NCBI GenBank assembly: GCA_947476255.1
Contig: CANJPY010000047.1
Span: forward strand, 1 to 38,192
Reading direction: 5' to 3'
DNA length: 38,192 bases
Origin: Chthoniobacteraceae bacterium
GTDB taxonomy: Bacteria > Verrucomicrobiota > Verrucomicrobiia > Chthoniobacterales > Chthoniobacteraceae
A program made the position numbers and the translations under genes. Under the pieces are notes generated by a model, which was not told the DNA's origin, did no database searches, and saw nothing but the letters and a program-made list of their open reading frames with translations. Below are positions 34,672 to 38,192 of the stretch, in pieces; within the stretch, counting starts at the first letter, position 1; every line of letters starts with the position of its first letter.

Positions 34672-37341
34672 TCAAGGGCCGGCTTGTTTTAGCGCGGCCC
34701 TGCGGTCGCGTATGAGACTGACGACGAGGGAGGTCCAACCCGTCTGGTGGGAAGCTCCAATGCCCTCGCCTGTCTCCGCGTGAAAATATTCGTGGAATAG
34801 CAGCAGTTCTTTCCAATGCTCGACATCGCTGTAACGTTTGGCTGTTCCGAAACACGGCCTGTATCCATTTTCGTTTGGAACAAAGAGTGAGATCATGCGG
34901 TCGCACAAATCGATAGCGATCTCCCGCAGAGTACACACGTTGCCCGAGCCCGTAGGGTACTCGATAGTGAAAGTCTCTGCGTAAAAGTAGGCGTATCGTT
35001 CGAGGGCCTCGATGATTAAAAAATTGATGGGAAACCAAATCGGCCCGCGCCAGTTGGAATTGCCCCCGAACATGTCTGTCGTGGCTTCGCCGGGGGCATA
35101 GGCCACTTCGTGCGTCTGGCCCTCATGGACAAATGTGAACGGTTTTTCGTCGTGGGCCTTGCTCAGGGAACGGATGCCGAACTGGGACAGGAATTCTTTG
35201 GAATCGAGCATGTACTCCAGACTCTTGCGGAGGCGGGCGGCCGAGGGGATCGCCAGCAGACACCGGCCGGGATTTTTGCCCGTGGCGCGCCTGACCGTGA
35301 TGTATTTCAGCAAATCCGGTCGGTTGACGAGGAACCAGTCCATGCGCTTGCGGAAGTTGGGAAGCGCATCAATGGTCTTTTGTTTGAGAACACTCACCGC
35401 GCACATGGGAAGGAGTCCCACGAGCGAGCGGATGCGCAAGGGAATGGGTTCCCGGTGATTGATGATGAGTTGGTCGTAGTAGAACCCGTCGGTGTCATCC
35501 CAGAGGCCGGTGCCGCCGAGAGCATTGATGGCATCGCAGATGTTTACAAAGTGTTCGAAAAACTTGGAGGCGATGTCTTCATAGACGGGGCGTTCCAAGG
35601 CCAGTTCCAGTGCGATCGAGAGCATGGTCAGGCAGAAAGACGCCATCCAGGCGGTGCCATCGGCCTGATTCAAACGCCCTCCGCCTGGAAGCGGCCGGGA
35701 ACGGTCGAACACTCCGATGTTATCGAGTCCCAAAAAGCCGCCGCCAAACACATGGCGTCCCTCGACATCCTTGCGGTTCACCCACCATGTGAAATTGAGG
35801 AGTAATTTTTGAAAAGCGCGTTCTAAAAAGAGGATGTCCCGCTTCCCTTTGGCATCGGAGATTTTGTAGACCCGCCAAACCGCCCAGGCGTGCACCGGCG
35901 GGTTAACGTCGGAGAAATTCCACTCGTACGCCGGCAGTTGACCATTGGGGTGCATGTACCATTCACGCAAGAGCAGCAATAGCTGATCCTTGGCGAAGTC
36001 GGGATCAACGGCCGCGAAAGGAATCATGTGGAACGCGGTATCCCAGGCCGCGAACCATGGGTACTCCCACTTGTCGGGCATCGACAGAATATCCTTGGCG
36101 AAGAAATTCGTCCAATCTGCGTTGCGTCCGCTCAAGCGGTGTTCCGGAGCAGGTGCGTTCTTGTCACACTTGAGCCAGTCTTCGACGATGTAGTAGAAGA
36201 ACTGTTTGGTCCAAAGGAGGCCGGCGTATCCCTGACGCGAAATCAAACGCTCAGCGGGTGTGACGTCGGGAGGAATAACGCGTTCATAGAACGCATCGCT
36301 TTCTGCGATTCGCTGGGCGAAAGTTTCCTCAAAGCCCTCGAAATCTTCGATGCCATCGGCCTCTCCGCACAGAACCAGGCGGCAGCGCACGGTGACGGTT
36401 GCGCCCGCGGGGATCATAAACTTGAAATAGGCGGCGGCCTTGGTGCCTTGCGGTTGCGGGGAGATCGCGTGCGCTTCGCCATGGATGATGTAGCGGTGAA
36501 ACGCGTCCTTCACGTGGGGCGTTGGATTCGCCTCCCCCGAAAAACTATGGTGGTTGGTTTCGTTTTCCGTAAACAACCATTGGGGAGCTTCCGAGAGGTC
36601 CGGTGAGTCGGCAAAAAATTCGTACGTGCCAAGCGTTTCGTGCTGGGCGTTTATCTTGCGCGCGTCTCCGCTGAGGGCGGGTTTTTTGAGCGGCATTTCG
36701 CGGTTGTTTGTCCAACTCCACACGTTTCGAAACCAAAGTGTGGGGAGAAGGTGTAATGGGGCGGGTTCCGGCCCGTGGTTGGTGACCGTAATCCGCCACA
36801 ACAGATCCTCTGGGGTGCGCTTGGCGACCTCCTGCAAGATGTCGAAGTAACGGCCTTCGTCGAACATCCCCATGTCGGCGAGTTCGAGTTCGGGGCCAAG
36901 GCGTCCCAGGCGTTGGTTTTCGAGGCGCAACTCCGTGTAGGGGTACCTGCCGTGGGGATACTTATAGAGGGCCTTGGTGTAGGAATGCGTCGGAGTGGAA
37001 TCCAAATAGTAATAACACTCTTTGACGTCCTCCCCGTGGTTTCCTTCGTAGCCGTTGAGACCAAACAAACGCTCCTTGAGAATTGTGTCGTTTCCATTCC
37101 AAAGTGCCGGGGCAAAACACAGTCTGCATTGCCGGTCCGTCCAGCCTTGGAGGCCATCTTCGCCCCATCGGTAGGCGCGCCTCCTTGCGTGGTCGTGGGG
37201 AAAGGTATCCCAGCTGTTGCCATGTTCGGAGTAGTCTTCGCGCACCGTCCCCCACTGGCGTTCGCTCAAAAATGGCCCCCAACGCCGCCATTGTTTGCTG
37301 CCATCTTTTGCTTCGATGAGCCGTTCGAATTCCCGATCCAT
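34672..37341 (-). CDS. GH63-like alpha-glucosidase family protein
   Basis: An 889-residue protein without a signal peptide, so probably cytoplasmic. The N-terminal ~350 residues are beta-rich (WGPFLSERQWGTVREDYS, YKYPHGRYPYTELRLENQ), as expected of the supersandwich domain of GH63-type enzymes. An (alpha/alpha)6 domain follows, with WFAAWDTAFHMIPF (D at about 433, the likely general acid), LPAYEWNFSDVNPPVHAW, FLGLDNIGVFDRS, GGNSNWRGPIWFPINFLI, and ASHQTGWTSLV near the end. This matches the large MGH1/GH63-like glucosidases used on alpha-linked glucosyl sugars such as glucosylglycerate or trehalose-like compounds; the exact substrate is unknown. It starts at ATG 37341 and is divergent from selO with a 186-bp gap. 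Confidence 0.88.
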   Translation of the reverse strand: MDREFERLIEAKDGSKQWRRWGPFLSERQWGTVREDYSEHGNSWDTFPHDHARRRAYRWGEDGLQGWTDRQCRLCFAPALWNGNDTILKERLFGLNGYEGNHGEDVKECYYYLDSTPTHSYTKALYKYPHGRYPYTELRLENQRLGRLGPELELADMGMFDEGRYFDILQEVAKRTPEDLLWRITVTNHGPEPAPLHLLPTLWFRNVWSWTNNREMPLKKPALSGDARKINAQHETLGTYEFFADSPDLSEAPQWLFTENETNHHSFSGEANPTPHVKDAFHRYIIHGEAHAISPQPQGTKAAAYFKFMIPAGATVTVRCRLVLCGEADGIEDFEGFEETFAQRIAESDAFYERVIPPDVTPAERLISRQGYAGLLWTKQFFYYIVEDWLKCDKNAPAPEHRLSGRNADWTNFFAKDILSMPDKWEYPWFAAWDTAFHMIPFAAVDPDFAKDQLLLLLREWYMHPNGQLPAYEWNFSDVNPPVHAWAVWRVYKISDAKGKRDILFLERAFQKLLLNFTWWVNRKDVEGRHVFGGGFLGLDNIGVFDRSRPLPGGGRLNQADGTAWMASFCLTMLSIALELALERPVYEDIASKFFEHFVNICDAINALGGTGLWDDTDGFYYDQLIINHREPIPLRIRSLVGLLPMCAVSVLKQKTIDALPNFRKRMDWFLVNRPDLLKYITVRRATGKNPGRCLLAIPSAARLRKSLEYMLDSKEFLSQFGIRSLSKAHDEKPFTFVHEGQTHEVAYAPGEATTDMFGGNSNWRGPIWFPINFLIIEALERYAYFYAETFTIEYPTGSGNVCTLREIAIDLCDRMISLFVPNENGYRPCFGTAKRYSDVEHWKELLLFHEYFHAETGEGIGASHQTGWTSLVVSLIRDRRAALKQAGP

Positions 37342-37527
37342 GACTGGAATCTATAGCAGAGTCTTGATTCCATAGGAAACCGTTAGGGACGTTTTGTTCC
37401 CAAAATTGATGCCAACCTTGATTGGCGAGTGTTTTCGCAAGCGCGCTTCCACGGCTCTTTCTGCGCTTCTTCGAGGCGCTCCATCTGAATCGAAGCAAAG
37501 TCTGTGGAGTTCTGCTAGGCTGTGTGG

Positions 37528-38192
37528 ATGAGTTCAGGAAATGCCCCCTTCAAATTTGACAACACTTACCAGCGTTTACCGGGGCAATTTCATGCACACG
37601 TTCTCCCAACGCCCGTTGCCGCGCCCCGCCTCATTGCTCTGAACGAGCCGTTGTGTGCAGAACTGGGGCTCGGTGGAACGGCCCTTTTGAAGGACGCCGC
37701 AGGTGTTTTCTCGGGAAACAGCCTGCCCGAAGGGGCGGCAAGTATTGCGCAAGCTTATGCGGGGCATCAGTTTGGTAATTTTGTGCCGCAGCTCGGCGAT
37801 GGCCGCGCCATTCTTCTCGGGGAAATTCTCGCCCCAAACGGCTCCCGATATGATGTGCAACTGAAGGGCGCGGGGCCGACCCCTTTTTCGCGCCGTGGCG
37901 ATGGACGCGCCGCGCTTGGCCCTGTTCTCCGGGAATTTCTCCTGAGCGAAGCGATGCATGCGCTCGGAATTCCCACCACACGCGCGCTCGCGGCCGTGAG
38001 CACGGGGGAGTCCGTTTTCCGCGAAGGCGCGCTCCCCGGAGCTGTTTTTACACGCGTCGCTGCAAGCCACATTCGGGTTGGGACTTTTGAGTACTTTGCG
38101 GCGCGAAACGACGACGCGTCCGTGGAGCAACTCGCCCGCTACGTCATGGAACGTCACTATCCCGAGTGCCTTCTGGCGGAGCGTCCGTTTCA
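37528..38192 (+). CDS. selO: SelO protein adenylyltransferase (UPF0061), 3' end outside window
   Basis: From ATG 37528 the frame is open to the window edge, giving about 221 residues of a family that usually reaches ~480-500. SelO is a pseudokinase-fold enzyme that transfers AMP to protein Ser/Thr/Tyr side chains. Diagnostic segments are present: [55 protein letters not shown] and [27 protein letters not shown], followed by [21 protein letters not shown]. The atypical nucleotide-binding lysine and arginine residues lie in these blocks. The C-terminus, where some homologues carry a Cys or selenocysteine, is not in the window. No Shine-Dalgarno sequence precedes the start. Confidence 0.96.
   Translation, partial: MSSGNAPFKFDNTYQRLPGQFHAHVLPTPVAAPRLIALNEPLCAELGLGGTALLKDAAGVFSGNSLPEGAASIAQAYAGHQFGNFVPQLGDGRAILLGEILAPNGSRYDVQLKGAGPTPFSRRGDGRAALGPVLREFLLSEAMHALGIPTTRALAAVSTGESVFREGALPGAVFTRVAASHIRVGTFEYFAARNDDASVEQLARYVMERHYPECLLAERPF

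Noticed and set aside
33938..35038. Minus-strand frame of 366 codons spanning the DJ-1/PfpI gene and the end of the glucosidase gene
   Set aside because: Both real genes have intact family motifs in other frames; this frame has none.

Overview
The window looks like chromosomal DNA of a PVC-group bacterium, most likely Verrucomicrobiota. This rests on gene content: two DUF1501 plus DUF1549/DUF1553 modules, a PVC-type haem-binding dehydrogenase, a planctomycete-type cytochrome domain fused to WD40 repeats, a membrane-spanning Ser/Thr kinase with DUF1080 and FGE-like domains, and a BspA-type leucine-rich-repeat protein. Most start codons have no visible Shine-Dalgarno sequence. No rRNA, tRNA, CRISPR array, transposase or phage gene was seen. 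The assignment is inference from families, not a database result.

Layout. 1-3695: the 3' end of a FecR-like gene, then a kinase-DUF1080-FGE fusion. 3696-4299: a non-coding stretch packed with palindromes, including a 30-bp element present twice in inverted orientation, followed by what looks like the last ~50 codons of a lost gene. 4296-5606 (minus): a secreted protein with eight EF-hand loops. 5954-16251 (plus): cassette A, five tightly spaced secreted-protein genes (BIg2-DUF1549-DUF1553 haem protein; PPC-like protein; cytochrome-WD40 protein; DUF1501 protein; BspA-type LRR protein). 16285-21748 (minus, convergent): cassette B, a fused PSCyt1-DUF1549-DUF1553 protein and its own DUF1501 partner. 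21913-23136 (minus): a TolB/oligogalacturonate-lyase-like propeller.

23631-26600 (plus): an outer-membrane beta-barrel, an 85-residue mono-haem cytochrome c, and a sialidase-fold propeller with a CxCC motif. 26913-29510 (minus): a PVC-type dehydrogenase with HEAT-like repeats and a C-terminal cytochrome c. 29861-33722: a visibly more AT-rich stretch with an SGNH hydrolase, two glycosyltransferase-like genes and nadA (quinolinate synthase), the last preceded by a striking 12-bp tandem repeat inside a hairpin. 33929-38192: a DJ-1/PfpI-family protein, a large GH63-like glucosidase (minus) and the 5' part of selO.

How the genes fit together: much of the window encodes exported proteins, many with c-type haem motifs (CxxCH, or CxxxxCH in one case) and beta-propeller or EF-hand scaffolds. 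Cassettes A and B are two architectures of the same theme, split versus fused. Together with the porin/cytochrome/propeller trio and the PVC dehydrogenase they suggest periplasmic redox chemistry coupled to oxidation or uptake of extracellular substrates, possibly polysaccharides. That functional link is inference; the biochemical roles of DUF1501, DUF1549 and DUF1553 are not established as far as I know.
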